From a virus: a stretch of 64,000 bases of DNA. The notes under the pieces were generated by a model, which saw only the letters and a list, made by a program, of their open reading frames with translations, made no database searches and had not been told where the DNA came from. The position numbers and the translations under genes are program-made. The stretch lies in the IMG/VR virus record IMGVR_UViG_3300035438_000894, positions 53,359 to 117,358 of that record. One strand, written 5' to 3'. This document shows, one piece after another, positions 42,701 to 52,279 of this stretch; positions within the stretch are counted from its first letter, which is position 1; the number at the start of each line of letters is the position of its first letter.

Positions 42701-43198
42701 TTACTTGCCTAATTTATTTTGATATTTTTTTAATCGTTTTTTAATTTTCTTGGAAACTTCTTTATTTCTCGCTTTGTCTTTTAATGAAAGATATTTTGAG
42801 TAAGACTCTTTAGTTAATTTTATTAACTCAGCGTTTTCATCATCTGATAAATCAAATGAAATATGACCACAAGTTATTTTTGTTGTAAAGATATAACTCG
42901 TGATTATTGATGTAAATTTCTTAAACCCAAAATATTTGGTCTTGTATGGTTCTAATTTAGCCGTGTAATTAGTTATTGTGTATATTTTGATACTTGGTTC
43001 ACCATCCTCAAATTTTAACGCAAAATCTAATAAATCAACATCAATTGTTTCTTTACTATCACAATTACTTTTAATTTCTAAAGTATTTTTTTTATAGGGG
43101 GGTCCATCATACCAACTATAACCACAATCGTGGAAGATATTATCTCCACCTACATTTTCTAATTCTTTATGAATTAATTCTAAAATTTTTTCTTTCAT
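42701..43198 (-). CDS. hypothetical protein
   Basis: 165 aa, MKEKILELIHKELENVGGDN. Lys-rich C-terminal coil (KARNKEVSKKIKKRLKKYQN). No family recognised. Confidence 0.6.
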   Translation of the reverse strand: MKEKILELIHKELENVGGDNIFHDCGYSWYDGPPYKKNTLEIKSNCDSKETIDVDLLDFALKFEDGEPSIKIYTITNYTAKLEPYKTKYFGFKKFTSIITSYIFTTKITCGHISFDLSDDENAELIKLTKESYSKYLSLKDKARNKEVSKKIKKRLKKYQNKLGK

Positions 43199-43458
43199 GT
43201 TATTTTAACTTTATCTAATCTATCTATTAACCACTCTTCATTAACATAATCCGGTCTTTCCCCTAAAATAATTTTATCAATTGTTTCACCAAGAATTTCC
43301 ATTAACATTGATTTAATTTCTGAAGGGGCGTCCACGGCATTATAAAGAAAACAATCCTGAATCATCTCATAAGTTAATGGAACTTCAATAATAACTCGTT
43401 TGGGAATTAAATTCCCTTCCTTATCAAAATGATTTTCTTCTATTCTTGTTTTATACAT
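43195..43458 (-). CDS. hypothetical protein
   Basis: 87 aa from Met 43458 (MYKTRIEENHFDKEGNLIPK), immediately after the stop of the phosphoesterase. A start at 43482 would overlap it by 23 bases. Confidence 0.6.
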   Translation of the reverse strand: MYKTRIEENHFDKEGNLIPKRVIIEVPLTYEMIQDCFLYNAVDAPSEIKSMLMEILGETIDKIILGERPDYVNEEWLIDRLDKVKIT

Positions 43459-43459
43459 A

Positions 43460-44122
43460 TTACTTTCTTTTTCGACCTTCATCGGTCATTACTTCATCTG
43501 TGTGGTGGTCATCATCCATATTAGAAAGAATTTCTCTCGTTTTAACAATCTTAATAACATTATCTAACGAGTATGGCATAAAAAACATATTACCATCAAT
43601 TCCAACATCCATTCTCCTTCCTTTACCAAATACTTTTTGTTGAGGTAGATGACAATGTCCGTGTAAGTGGATGTGTCCTTTGTTTAATCCATCCCAAGAA
43701 TCAATAGGGTAGTGCATTAAAACCAAAGTATCGAATTTATACATCAATTTTGTGTAGTGATTTACACTTGCAAACATTTCTTGACAATCCTCTCGGTTGT
43801 TCTCAATGTGGTGGTCGTGATTCCCTAATATAAGGTGAATCTCTTTACATACAATTCTATCTCTAAAAATTTTTACATTTTCAAAGCCGCCAAAACTCCA
43901 ATCACCCAAGTGAATTAAAACATCGTCTTGACCAACAACACTATTAATGTTATTCACAATAATGTCGTTCATCTGTCCAATAGTTTCAAAATCTCTTGTT
44001 TGACTTTCAGGAATTGACCCATCAGGTAATCTCCATGCCGTTACACCTCGACATATATTCTTATGTCCAAAGTGAGTGTCGGATACAATCCAAACTTTTC
44101 TATGTTTTTCTATCTTAATCAT
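43460..44122 (-). CDS. calcineurin-type metallophosphoesterase
   Basis: 220 aa. VWIVSDTHFGHKN, LIHLGDWSFGG, LILGNHDHHIE, LMHYPIDSW and HLHGHCHLPQ are the five metal motifs. Its layout matches the short phage branch of the family with an N-terminal D-T-H-F-G-H-x-N-I. TATCTTTG promoter six bases before the ATG. Confidence 0.9.
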   Translation of the reverse strand: MIKIEKHRKVWIVSDTHFGHKNICRGVTAWRLPDGSIPESQTRDFETIGQMNDIIVNNINSVVGQDDVLIHLGDWSFGGFENVKIFRDRIVCKEIHLILGNHDHHIENNREDCQEMFASVNHYTKLMYKFDTLVLMHYPIDSWDGLNKGHIHLHGHCHLPQQKVFGKGRRMDVGIDGNMFFMPYSLDNVIKIVKTREILSNMDDDHHTDEVMTDEGRKRK

Positions 44123-44173
44123 AGGGCAAAGATATTAAATTAAATTGGAATAAAAAAATTTTGAAGAAAAAAA

Positions 44174-44248
44174 ACAAGTGGGGTTAATGTTAGGCGAAAA
44201 GTAAATTACCAGTGAACTATCAAATGAATTATTAACCCCCTCACTTGT
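44174..44248. ncRNA. long inverted repeat in divergent intergenic region
   Basis: ACAAGTG-GGGTTAAT (44174-44188) is complementary to ATTAACCC...CACTTGT (44231-44248), giving about 15 pairs around a 42-base loop. It lies between the phosphoesterase promoter and the late-type gene at 44331. No T-run follows on either strand, so it is more likely an operator, an RNA element or a recombination site than a terminator. Confidence 0.5.
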
Positions 44249-44330
44249 GTCTTACAAATATAATTATGTATTTTCGTTATGTCAAATATAAAAAAAAGGA
44301 AATGTTGTGTATTTATATTAAAACTAATTT

Positions 44331-45374
44331 ATGAGAACAAATTACGGAATAGGTCAATTATCTGCAGCTGAAAAGTCTGACATACTAGACCAACACAAAA
44401 GTTTATACAACGGTTATCAAACAATGCAACCTGAAGTATCAAATACTCAACCATTATATGTGTTTGACCCGGCAGGTGATAAACACGGACTTGTTGTCAA
44501 TAATAAAGGTGAAGTTAAAAGATATACAAACATGGGAATCAACGAACAGGTTGAAACTAAAGAAGTTTGTGATGAATGTGGAGCTATGATGACTGAAGGT
44601 ATGTGTACCGAATGTAATTATGGACACATGGAAGAAGAAACAGGTCATTTGGATGACATATATGATGAAGAAGATTTAAATCCAACTGCAGGGTTTGATT
44701 ACATTGAAGGTTCATCAAACAATGTTGACACATTCAAAGGAAGAAATAAGAATCTATATAAAGAAGACGATGTTATTGATGATGATGGTTTTGAAGATGA
44801 AGAATTAGAAACAGATGAATTAGACGAACAAGGTGGAAACGCTGATGATATGAATGTTGATTCAGTTGAACCTGCATATGATTTTGACTCAAATGGGCCA
44901 GGTAGTGTTTATCCGGTTAACGAATATGATGATGAGGAAGAAGTTGAATATGAGAAAATGGAGTCTGCGTGGGCAGATGAAGAAATAGATGAAGTAGATG
45001 TTTCAGGTTCCCAAGGAATCTACGCAGATATGGACAGAGCATACGACTTTGATAGTGAAGGACCAGGTAAAGCGGGGCCATACCAAAGATTCAGTTATAA
45101 TGAAGACGACGAAGATGAATTTATGGATTATGATGGAGATGATGCATCAACTTGGCCAGGAGCTAATTATGGTGATGAGGACGAAGACGAAGATGATGAT
45201 TCATTTGACTTAGACCTTGATAAATTCGACCCGAGAGATAAATCATGGGAAGAAATCAAAGCTCACACCGGTGATGATGATTGGAGTGAAATTGATGAAG
45301 ACATTATGGAAGACTTCACATCACAAAAAAATAAAATCTCGGAGATGTTTAACAGAATGAGTAAATTTAAATAA
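44331..45374 (+). CDS. acidic, zinc-ribbon, scaffold-like virion protein
   Basis: 347 aa. Leader GQLSAAEKSDILDQHKSLY as in 8927 and 48590. A zinc ribbon CDECGAMMTEGMCTECN lies at about residues 78-94. A very acidic region of about 230 residues follows, with a duplicated AYDFDSNGPG/AYDFDSEGPG block. The end is a helix (KNKISEMFNRMSKF). Extreme acidity and leader fit a head-core or scaffold component. Confidence 0.65.
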   Translation: MRTNYGIGQLSAAEKSDILDQHKSLYNGYQTMQPEVSNTQPLYVFDPAGDKHGLVVNNKGEVKRYTNMGINEQVETKEVCDECGAMMTEGMCTECNYGHMEEETGHLDDIYDEEDLNPTAGFDYIEGSSNNVDTFKGRNKNLYKEDDVIDDDGFEDEELETDELDEQGGNADDMNVDSVEPAYDFDSNGPGSVYPVNEYDDEEEVEYEKMESAWADEEIDEVDVSGSQGIYADMDRAYDFDSEGPGKAGPYQRFSYNEDDEDEFMDYDGDDASTWPGANYGDEDEDEDDDSFDLDLDKFDPRDKSWEEIKAHTGDDDWSEIDEDIMEDFTSQKNKISEMFNRMSKFK

Positions 45375-45376
45375 AA

Positions 45377-45416
45377 CAAACAACCCCTCTAACCGGAGGG
45401 GTTGTTTGTTTTTTGA
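45377..45416 (+). terminator. terminator
   Basis: AACAACCCCTC-taacc-GGAGGGGTTGTT and T-rich tract. Confidence 0.85.
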
Positions 45417-45432
45417 AAGATATTTATAAATT

Positions 45433-46788
45433 ATGAGAATAGTTATAACAGAACAAGAAAAAAAAGACATTTTATCTTCCTATATTTTAATCGAAAATGT
45501 TAAACAAGCTAGAAAATACGTTGAATTAAACCTACTTCCTAAAGATATATTAGAAAAACTAATATCTATTGACCCATCTAAAACAAATAAATATGTTGGA
45601 TGGATGTCTAAAATATGGATGAGTGAACAACCAGATTTAGACCAATTAAGAAATACGATTGAGGAATACGATGTTTTTTTAAATAAAGGTAAAACTAAAA
45701 CAAAAGATATTAATCAGTTTAAAACTTTTAAAGATTTATATTCTGAGGTAGATGGTTTAAACCAATCAAGTGAAGGTGTTTCAAATAAAGGTTTAGAGTC
45801 GGATTATGACACAGTAGTAAATAATGAAGATTTACTAATTATGTCACCTCATACACACGAGGCGTCAAGAAAATTAGGGTTATCTCACTTCTCTTTTAGA
45901 GATTGTGGTAACGGTAAAAAAGATTCGGCTTGGTGTACAACTTTTAAATCGCCTGACCACTTTAATGACTATTACTATAAAAATAACGTAACTTTTTACT
46001 ATATTAAGGTAAAATCACCACAAATGATTGAAAAGTTAAAAGAGTCATTTCCTAACCGATGGGAAAAGATGGTAGTAGTGGCATTGGCGGTACTTAGTAA
46101 TGGAACTATAGATGGTTATAATGGGTCAGATTTACAAATTAACTCTAAAGATATTCAAACATTTATATCTATACTAAACCTAAATAATATATTTGTTACA
46201 AGACGTTCGACTGGGGAACGTTCTAAAAATCATCAAATCGCTGAACAAAAGAAAATACAAAAATATATTAAAGATGGGTCTAAAGGAGATTTAATTCTTA
46301 ACTCAACCAATACTTTAGGTGATTTAACATCAGTTGATGGAAGACTTGTATTAAATAATTGTAATTTTAAATCTTTAGAAAACTTAAAAAGTGTTACATC
46401 GTTAGAAATTCGTAATTGTCCTAATTTAAAATCATTAAATATGTTAAAATATGTAAATATTTTAGTGATTTCTGAGACATCAATTGAAAATTTAGGTGTT
46501 GTAACATTCGCCGAAATGATAGATATCCAACATTGTCCTAATTTAGAATCTTTGGGTAATATAAAATCGGCAAAATATATAAGAATTATGAATTGCCTTA
46601 ATTTAAAGTCTTTGGGGAAATTAGAATCGGTAGAAAATTTATTTATCCAAAATTGCCCAATTAAGACTTTTGGTGAATTAAAAAGTGTGGGAGAAAATTT
46701 AAATATTATGCAAACACCATTATCTAAAAAACATAATGAAAACGAAATAAGAAAAATGATTAATGTTGGTGGTGATATTAAACTTTAA
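45433..46788 (+). CDS. ITE-leader protein with WCT domain and LRR-like repeats
   Basis: 451 aa. Leader MRIVITEQEKKDILSSYILI followed by EN (LIE|N). DPSKTNKYVGWMSK and KKDSAWCTTFKSPDHFNDYY link it to 31251. From about residue 285, seven 20-24 residue leucine-rich-like units follow (SLENLKSVTSLEIRNCPNLK pattern, N-C-P-N-L-x-S-L repeated). A recognition protein delivered with the virion is a reasonable guess. Confidence 0.7.
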   Translation: MRIVITEQEKKDILSSYILIENVKQARKYVELNLLPKDILEKLISIDPSKTNKYVGWMSKIWMSEQPDLDQLRNTIEEYDVFLNKGKTKTKDINQFKTFKDLYSEVDGLNQSSEGVSNKGLESDYDTVVNNEDLLIMSPHTHEASRKLGLSHFSFRDCGNGKKDSAWCTTFKSPDHFNDYYYKNNVTFYYIKVKSPQMIEKLKESFPNRWEKMVVVALAVLSNGTIDGYNGSDLQINSKDIQTFISILNLNNIFVTRRSTGERSKNHQIAEQKKIQKYIKDGSKGDLILNSTNTLGDLTSVDGRLVLNNCNFKSLENLKSVTSLEIRNCPNLKSLNMLKYVNILVISETSIENLGVVTFAEMIDIQHCPNLESLGNIKSAKYIRIMNCLNLKSLGKLESVENLFIQNCPIKTFGELKSVGENLNIMQTPLSKKHNENEIRKMINVGGDIKL

Positions 46789-46800
46789 AACTAATTTAAT

Positions 46801-46827
46801 AAACCCCTCTAACCGGAGGGGTTTTTT
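46801..46827 (+). terminator. terminator
   Basis: AAACCCCTC-taacc-GGAGGGGTTT and T-run; nearly the same stem as at 45377. Confidence 0.85.
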
Positions 46828-46893
46828 ATGCGATTTAGTGATAAAAATATTGTCTTTTGAGATATTTTAACATATTTGTTTATAAAAGTTATT

Positions 46894-47202
46894 ATGGAAA
46901 TTAAAGAAATTATATCATATTATTTGAACGGAGAGACTAATATGATTGAGGTATCATTTAGAACTATAGATGATGAAGAAGATGTGTTAAGAAATGACAC
47001 AATCGATTATAGTATTGTTGAGGAATACGGATTTGACCTTGTCACAGAAACATTCGATTTTTTCGGAGATGATGAGGACGATTTTGAAGGGGGAATTTTT
47101 GAACATGAGACAATCGAATTAGATGAAGATGAACTAATCATATTCTTAAATGAATATTATTTAATTAACCCACTCCAATTACCAAAAAATGAGTTTTATT
47201 AA
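46894..47202 (+). CDS. acidic hypothetical protein
   Basis: 102 aa from ATG 46894 (MEIKEIISYYLNGETNMIEV). A TATTTG-type promoter lies about 20 bases upstream. Strongly acidic centre (FFGDDEDDFEGG). Confidence 0.6.
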   Translation: MEIKEIISYYLNGETNMIEVSFRTIDDEEDVLRNDTIDYSIVEEYGFDLVTETFDFFGDDEDDFEGGIFEHETIELDEDELIIFLNEYYLINPLQLPKNEFY

Positions 47203-47234
47203 CTATTTATTTAAATAACAAAAAAATATTAAAA

Positions 47235-47483
47235 ATGGTTAGAGATATTAATGCACTTATCGACTTCTTTAAAAAATACACTTCAGATAGTGAACCAAGG
47301 GAAGAAATGGAAGAACAAGACGATGCTGCGGCATCAACTCCCTCATCTGGAGGTGGTGGAGGGTCAATACCTAAATGGGAAGATACATATACATTAACTC
47401 GAGGTAAAGCAAATCCACTAATGAAATCAGGTCAAAAATGGCAAACTGGATTAACCCGAGGTGCTGCTAATCAGATTTGGTAA
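47235..47483 (+). CDS. small Gly-linker protein, probably virion
   Basis: 82 aa. Helical start, a Gly/Ser linker (PSSGGGGGSIPKW) and a repeated YTLTRGKANPLM / TGLTRGAANQIW end. Start preceded by TATTTAT; lies in the run of presumed virion genes. Confidence 0.6.
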   Translation: MVRDINALIDFFKKYTSDSEPREEMEEQDDAAASTPSSGGGGGSIPKWEDTYTLTRGKANPLMKSGQKWQTGLTRGAANQIW

Positions 47484-47516
47484 TAACAACATATTTATAA
47501 TTAAAATACTTTAAAG

Positions 47517-48581
47517 ATGGTACAACCAAAATATAGCCCGGCGGAGGCGTTAGAAAGAGTTAAATTGATGATGTCTTACGATATGTCAAAAACTCTGAAC
47601 GAAAATAAAAAAGAAATTGGAATTATTGAAGAACAATACGTGTCACCAACCGTTGCAGGAGCTGGATTAGGAGCCGCTGCGGGAGCAGGATTAGGTGCGT
47701 CGGGTGCTTTAGGGGCTGCGGGGGTTGCGTTACCTAAAATCGCTGGTGCAACTGCAATTGCCGCGTCACAAGGTACGGGATTAGTAGGTGCGTTATCATC
47801 TCTTGGGGTTGGGGCGACAGCAGCTGGAGCAATTGTAGGAGGAGCAGCCGGACTTGCGTTACTACCATTAGTTTATTGGTTTGTAACAAAAGATACGGGA
47901 ATGAACAAAGTGAAAAAAATGTTTGAAATGTGTTCATCTGAGGGTATTAAAATTGCCAAATTACAACGAAAATTACAAGATACTGATTTACGTTCAATTA
48001 CTGATGATATTGAAGACGCAATTGTTAATGATAGTTACGGATTTCAAGGAGGAACTGATGAAGAAAAATTATTTGGAGCATTCAAAAAATTAGAATCCGG
48101 TACTGCATCTGATTTCTGTGCGTTAGTTAAATATTATAACGCACATTCCGATAGTGGTGATTTATTTGATGATTTAGATATCGACATTGATTCGGAGTCT
48201 GAATGGAAACAAATATACAGACCAATTAGAAATTGTGTTGAGGATTCTTTATTAACTATTAAAGACACTAGTAGTGGCGGAGGTGGTAATAAAACAGGTG
48301 GTAAAACACCCGGTAAAAGTACTTACAAACCATGTTCAGGAACTTATTCCTATGGATGTAAATCAAATACAATTGCAAAAGTTCAAGGATGTTTAGGATT
48401 AACTCCTGACGGAAAATTTGGTAAAAAGACTAAAGCCGCGTTAGCATCTAAAGGGTTTACCTCATTTACTGATGCTGATGTTACAAAAATCTGTGCATCT
48501 AAACAACCGGTTAAACCACAAACAGATGAATTCTCAGTTCAAGCAGATGCGGACGATTCATTATCATTGATTAATACTTAA
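47517..48581 (+). CDS. virion-type protein: leader, Gly/Ala helices, PG-binding end
   Basis: 354 aa. Leader YSPAEALERVKLMMSYDMSK, then TLNEN and GIIE|EQ. Residues 45-122 are Gly/Ala-rich and membrane-like (AGAGLGAAAGAGLGASGALG onward). The C-terminus (YGCKSNTIAKVQGCLGLTPD, GKFGKKTKAAL) is a short peptidoglycan-binding-like domain with paired Cys. A hydrophobic plus wall-binding layout suits a DNA-ejection protein. Confidence 0.65.
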   Translation: MVQPKYSPAEALERVKLMMSYDMSKTLNENKKEIGIIEEQYVSPTVAGAGLGAAAGAGLGASGALGAAGVALPKIAGATAIAASQGTGLVGALSSLGVGATAAGAIVGGAAGLALLPLVYWFVTKDTGMNKVKKMFEMCSSEGIKIAKLQRKLQDTDLRSITDDIEDAIVNDSYGFQGGTDEEKLFGAFKKLESGTASDFCALVKYYNAHSDSGDLFDDLDIDIDSESEWKQIYRPIRNCVEDSLLTIKDTSSGGGGNKTGGKTPGKSTYKPCSGTYSYGCKSNTIAKVQGCLGLTPDGKFGKKTKAALASKGFTSFTDADVTKICASKQPVKPQTDEFSVQADADDSLSLINT

Positions 48582-48589
48582 TTTTAAAA

Positions 48590-49513
48590 ATGAAGAAAAG
48601 ATATATTATAGAAGAATCCGAAAAGAATGAAATTTTATCAATGCACAAATCATTGATGAAGGAACAAATACAACCTATTGTACCTGTCACGCCAGTTTCA
48701 AACACGGGTGAAGAAATATTAAGAAAGGCTAAAGCTGCGGGATGTTTAATTAATGGTCAATTATTTACAAATCCTGATAAAACTAAATTTGTTTATCGTG
48801 CAACTACTAAAAGTGGTAAAGAAATCGACTTTTATGGTGATATGACTTATAAATTTAGAGATGGAAGTAAAAGTGGTAATTGGAAATGTGATAAGATTGC
48901 TCAAATGGATTCTCAACAAGCGACACAAGCATCTCAAAAAGCAACAGTAGATACTGACATTGCAAGAGAATTGGAACAATACGGATGGAAAAAAAGAGCT
49001 GACATTGCCGTAACAGATACAGAACTTTCTCAATTATACCAAAAACATCCAAAATACGATTTATATAAATTAAAGGTTAATACTGCAAAACAAGGTGGTT
49101 ATACTCCGGAACAACAAGCTTTTATCAATCAATGGATAAAAAACGAAGGATATGTTGAAAAACTAACCCCTGAACAATTAGCATCTGGGACTTATCAAAA
49201 AGTTAATGTTCAAGGTAGTGAACAATATTTCCCTGGAGGTTTAATCATGTATAAACCAGCTGCCGGAGAACAAGATAAAAAAGTGTGTCGAGATAAAGTG
49301 AAACAATATTATGATTATTGGAAAACTAAAAGAGAAGACATACCTCAAAGTCAATTTGATTCATTAAAATCTCAAGTTCAGGCTTGTGCCAACCAATTTA
49401 ACGGTAAATGGGGTGGAGTTTTTAGTATTGTTGACAATTATATTAAAACATTAAGAGGTGGAACGGGTGGGCCATTATCTTATGGTGAAGACGCTAAATG
49501 GAGATTGAAATAA
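48590..49513 (+). CDS. ITE-variant leader virion-type protein
   Basis: 307 aa. Leader KKRYIIEESEKNEILSMHKS then LMKEQ. The rest is Gln/Lys/Tyr-rich, soluble, with four Cys spread through it. Located in the same + run as 47517 and 49524, with spacings of about 10 bases. Confidence 0.65.
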   Translation: MKKRYIIEESEKNEILSMHKSLMKEQIQPIVPVTPVSNTGEEILRKAKAAGCLINGQLFTNPDKTKFVYRATTKSGKEIDFYGDMTYKFRDGSKSGNWKCDKIAQMDSQQATQASQKATVDTDIARELEQYGWKKRADIAVTDTELSQLYQKHPKYDLYKLKVNTAKQGGYTPEQQAFINQWIKNEGYVEKLTPEQLASGTYQKVNVQGSEQYFPGGLIMYKPAAGEQDKKVCRDKVKQYYDYWKTKREDIPQSQFDSLKSQVQACANQFNGKWGGVFSIVDNYIKTLRGGTGGPLSYGEDAKWRLK

Positions 49514-49523
49514 TCAATAAGTT

Positions 49524-50180
49524 ATGTTAGAAAAACAAATAAAAAGAGCGATATTAGAAGCGAAAGATAATCAAGAAAAAACTTTAATTGAAGAGAATTT
49601 AGTTAGAAGTAGAATATTAATGATTGTTGAATCGGAAGATAATATTAAAAATTTTAATAAATTACCTAAAAAGAAACAAGAAAAAATTGCTTATTCTCTT
49701 CTTGAAGAGATTAATTTTTTAAGTGAGAATAAAATCTTAAACGAACAATTGATGGACGTTTTAGGAAAATTATTTGGGAGTAATGCTTTGAGTGGAATTG
49801 CTCAAACAGTTGTTGAACCAATGGTTAAATCTTTAGTTGGAAAGTTAGGGTTAAGTAATTTTTTTACAAATGCAATAACATCATTTATAGTTTCAGACCC
49901 AAGAAGATTAGCTTTAGCTCTTAAAGATTGTAAAGAATTAACTAAATTAATTGCTGAATCATTATCTGAGGCGGTTGTTCAAATGTTAGGAGAAAAAGCT
50001 GGACTTGAAGGTCAAGGGTATTCATTCTTAAGAAATGCTTTGGGAGGCGCCGTTAAAGACACCGCATTTATCTCAAGTTTAGAAAATCAATTATCCGGAA
50101 TAGTTTGTGGAATGTTTAATGGTTTTAACAAAAAAGCGACAGATGTTTATAATAAAATTAAACCTGTGGTTACAACATAA
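49524..50180 (+). CDS. virion-type hydrophobic helical protein
   Basis: 218 aa. LEKQIKRAILEAKDNQEKTL then IEEN is the leader-like start. Second half of amphipathic to hydrophobic helices (FFTNAITSFIVS, ALGGAVKDTAFISSL). Last gene before a bidirectional terminator. Confidence 0.6.
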   Translation: MLEKQIKRAILEAKDNQEKTLIEENLVRSRILMIVESEDNIKNFNKLPKKKQEKIAYSLLEEINFLSENKILNEQLMDVLGKLFGSNALSGIAQTVVEPMVKSLVGKLGLSNFFTNAITSFIVSDPRRLALALKDCKELTKLIAESLSEAVVQMLGEKAGLEGQGYSFLRNALGGAVKDTAFISSLENQLSGIVCGMFNGFNKKATDVYNKIKPVVTT

Positions 50181-50245
50181 TAGATATAAAACTCTATTAT
50201 ATAAATTAGATTTTTAAAAACAAGGGGGTGTTTATCTTATCTAAA

Positions 50246-50276
50246 AAAAAAAGAAGGTAGTAATACCTTCTTTTTT
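50246..50276. terminator. bidirectional terminator
   Basis: AAAAAAGAAGGTA-gtaa-TACCTTCTTTTTT between convergent transcription units. Confidence 0.9.
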
Positions 50277-50292
50277 CATTTAACACTTATTC

Positions 50293-51036
50293 TTATTTTC
50301 TTTTAAGAATTTCTTTCTCATAATACTCATCAAAACCAATCATCATATCAGTCATTGATTGATTTTTCTCAACACCGATAATTTTATCAATTAATCCAAA
50401 CTCTAACGCTTCATCTGAATTAAACCATTTGTCATTTCTTGATGATTCTAACATTTGTTCAAATGTTTTACCACAATTCTCAGCTAATATTTTAAATAAC
50501 AAGTAGTTATATTTTTCAGCTTCAAGTTGACCAATTCTAGTGTCTTGAACATTCCCTTGTGTTCCGTGAGACACCATGTGAGTCATAACCTTTGAAAAAA
50601 TTAAAGATTCCCTTTTACCTTTTGCCCCTGAAGATAGTAATACCGAACCCATGGACGCACACATACCAATATTTGTGGTTGCAACATCGGCATTGATGAA
50701 GTTCATAGTATCTCTAATACCTAAACCACTTAATACACTACCACCCGGAGTTTGTAGATATAAATTGATATCTTTTTTCTTATCCAAATTATCTAAGAAG
50801 ATAAGTTGTGATTGTATAATATCACCCATTCTATCGTCAACCGGACCCGAAGCCCAAAGAATTCTATCCATCATCAAACGAGAAAAAATATCCATTTGAG
50901 TTACTCTCATCTCTCTTTCCTCTAAAATATATGGAGTCATCGAGTTTTGAATGTGATTGTTGAAGTTATGTAAATCCAAAGATGGTTTACCTAAATGTTT
51001 TGTGTAATAATTTTGAAATTCTTGTCCTACGTTCAT
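50293..51036 (-). CDS. clpP: ClpP-type serine protease
   Basis: 247 aa, slightly longer than host ClpP. Catalytic Ser in GMCASMGSVLLSSG, His in VMTHMVSHG, Asp in DEALEFGLIDKI. LQTPGGSVLSGLGIRDTMNF is the substrate-groove strand. The extra about 45 N-terminal residues are phage-specific. Could be a head-maturation or regulatory protease, or remodel host ClpP. TATCTTTG promoter. Confidence 0.92.
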   Translation of the reverse strand: MNVGQEFQNYYTKHLGKPSLDLHNFNNHIQNSMTPYILEEREMRVTQMDIFSRLMMDRILWASGPVDDRMGDIIQSQLIFLDNLDKKKDINLYLQTPGGSVLSGLGIRDTMNFINADVATTNIGMCASMGSVLLSSGAKGKRESLIFSKVMTHMVSHGTQGNVQDTRIGQLEAEKYNYLLFKILAENCGKTFEQMLESSRNDKWFNSDEALEFGLIDKIIGVEKNQSMTDMMIGFDEYYEKEILKRK

Positions 51037-51092
51037 ATGTTTTAATTTTTGACAAAGATATATAAAAATAATTGATTCACCAAAATATAATT

Positions 51093-51416
51093 TTAATTTT
51101 CTTCAGTTGGAGATATAATTTCTGAATCAACAACATCAATATTTGATGGGTCAACTTCATCATTATTCATACTAACAGCCGTTCCTTCTTCTAAATCTTC
51201 TTCACATTTGTATATGTGAATTTGGTCGTTATGACCAAAAACAATTACTTTTTTAGAACCGTCATTTAATTTAATGTCTCCTTTAATATCAACAACAATT
51301 CCCTCACCCTCTTTAAAAATAAGACCCAATGCTCTTGCAAAAATTAATGATGCATTAAGTAAATCTTGAACGTCTTGTGTTGTTTCTCCCGTCTCAGGGT
51401 TTGTGTAATTTTCCAT
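51093..51416 (-). CDS. hypothetical acidic protein
   Basis: 107 aa, MENYTNPETGETTQDVQDLL. Beta-rich middle, acidic tail. Lies upstream of clpP on the same strand. Confidence 0.6.
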   Translation of the reverse strand: MENYTNPETGETTQDVQDLLNASLIFARALGLIFKEGEGIVVDIKGDIKLNDGSKKVIVFGHNDQIHIYKCEEDLEEGTAVSMNNDEVDPSNIDVVDSEIISPTEEN

Positions 51417-51455
51417 ATAATAAGTTTTTTTTTAAATCTAATAAATTTTGGTAAT

Positions 51456-51480
51456 AAAAAAAAGGGGTAGACCCCTTTTT
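51456..51480. terminator. bidirectional hairpin
   Basis: AAAAAGGGGT-ag-ACCCCTTTTT. The following bases to 51661 hold only very short frames behind a minus-strand TATTTATTAATATG and a + strand TATTTTTG promoter; no confident gene. Confidence 0.7.
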
Positions 51481-51661
51481 AAATGTTAAATTATTCGATT
51501 GTATAAGGTTTCCAATCCTAATAACACAACCCTTCTCATATTTGTATGATTTCCAAAAGTCCCAATTTATAATTGGTCATCATCATATTAATAAATATCT
51601 TCAAAATAGTTTGTAGTATCAATTTTATTTTATATTTTTGTCGAAATTAAATTAAAATATT

Positions 51662-51916
51662 ATGCCAAACTTTAGTACCTATGTTAACATTGAACCCTCC
51701 GAATATGTTGAAAATTGTCGGGATTCAGATATTGAAGAATTAGTCGATATCCTTATTGAGGAAGGATATTTAGATGGGGGACCAATCACATCCAACAGAC
51801 ACCATAACCTTTTAGATGAGGAATGGAGTGTTATTATGAGTAAATTAATGAAGTCCCGACTAATGTTAACAAACGATGAGGAAATGATTATCAAAAACAT
51901 TTCAAATAGACTTTAA
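51662..51916 (+). CDS. conserved small phage protein
   Basis: 84 aa. EPSEYVENCRDSDIEELVDI and LMKSRLMLTNDEEMIIKNIS recur in small Bacteroidetes phage proteins of unknown role. Confidence 0.65.
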   Translation: MPNFSTYVNIEPSEYVENCRDSDIEELVDILIEEGYLDGGPITSNRHHNLLDEEWSVIMSKLMKSRLMLTNDEEMIIKNISNRL

Positions 51917-51920
51917 CTTT

Positions 51921-52268
51921 ATGGCTCACCCAAATTTACATTCAAAATCCTCGGCAAAGAAATTTGGAGGAAAACCGGAAGATTACACTCATTTACATGA
52001 ATGGATGGATGAAACCAAATCATGGTATGCGGATTCATTACATAGAATATGGAGACATCACTCAGAAGGAATCTTTGAGATGGAAAAAAGATTTGGTTCA
52101 GAATTCCTAAATAGTGATGGGAAAATTGTCTACACCCGATATATTGGAGAGCAACATGTTAGAGAAGATTGTAATAATTATATACCAACTGCGAAAGAGT
52201 GGGTTGACAATATTAGAGAAAAAACACGTCCATTATGGATGTTAAAGACACTTAAACTAGAAGACTAA
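51921..52268 (+). CDS. DUF6915-like protein
   Basis: 115 aa. HSKSSAKKFGGKPEDYTHLH, WYADSLHRIWRHHSEGIFEM and RYIGEQHVREDCN are the conserved blocks of a widespread phage and bacterial family whose many His residues suggest metal binding. Confidence 0.8.
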   Translation: MAHPNLHSKSSAKKFGGKPEDYTHLHEWMDETKSWYADSLHRIWRHHSEGIFEMEKRFGSEFLNSDGKIVYTRYIGEQHVREDCNNYIPTAKEWVDNIREKTRPLWMLKTLKLED

Positions 52269-52279
52269 TATTTATTAGT

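Noticed and set aside
44331-45374. Low-complexity artefact for the acidic protein
   Set aside because: It has a conserved leader, a complete zinc ribbon and a non-acidic C-terminal helix in one frame, so it is a real gene.
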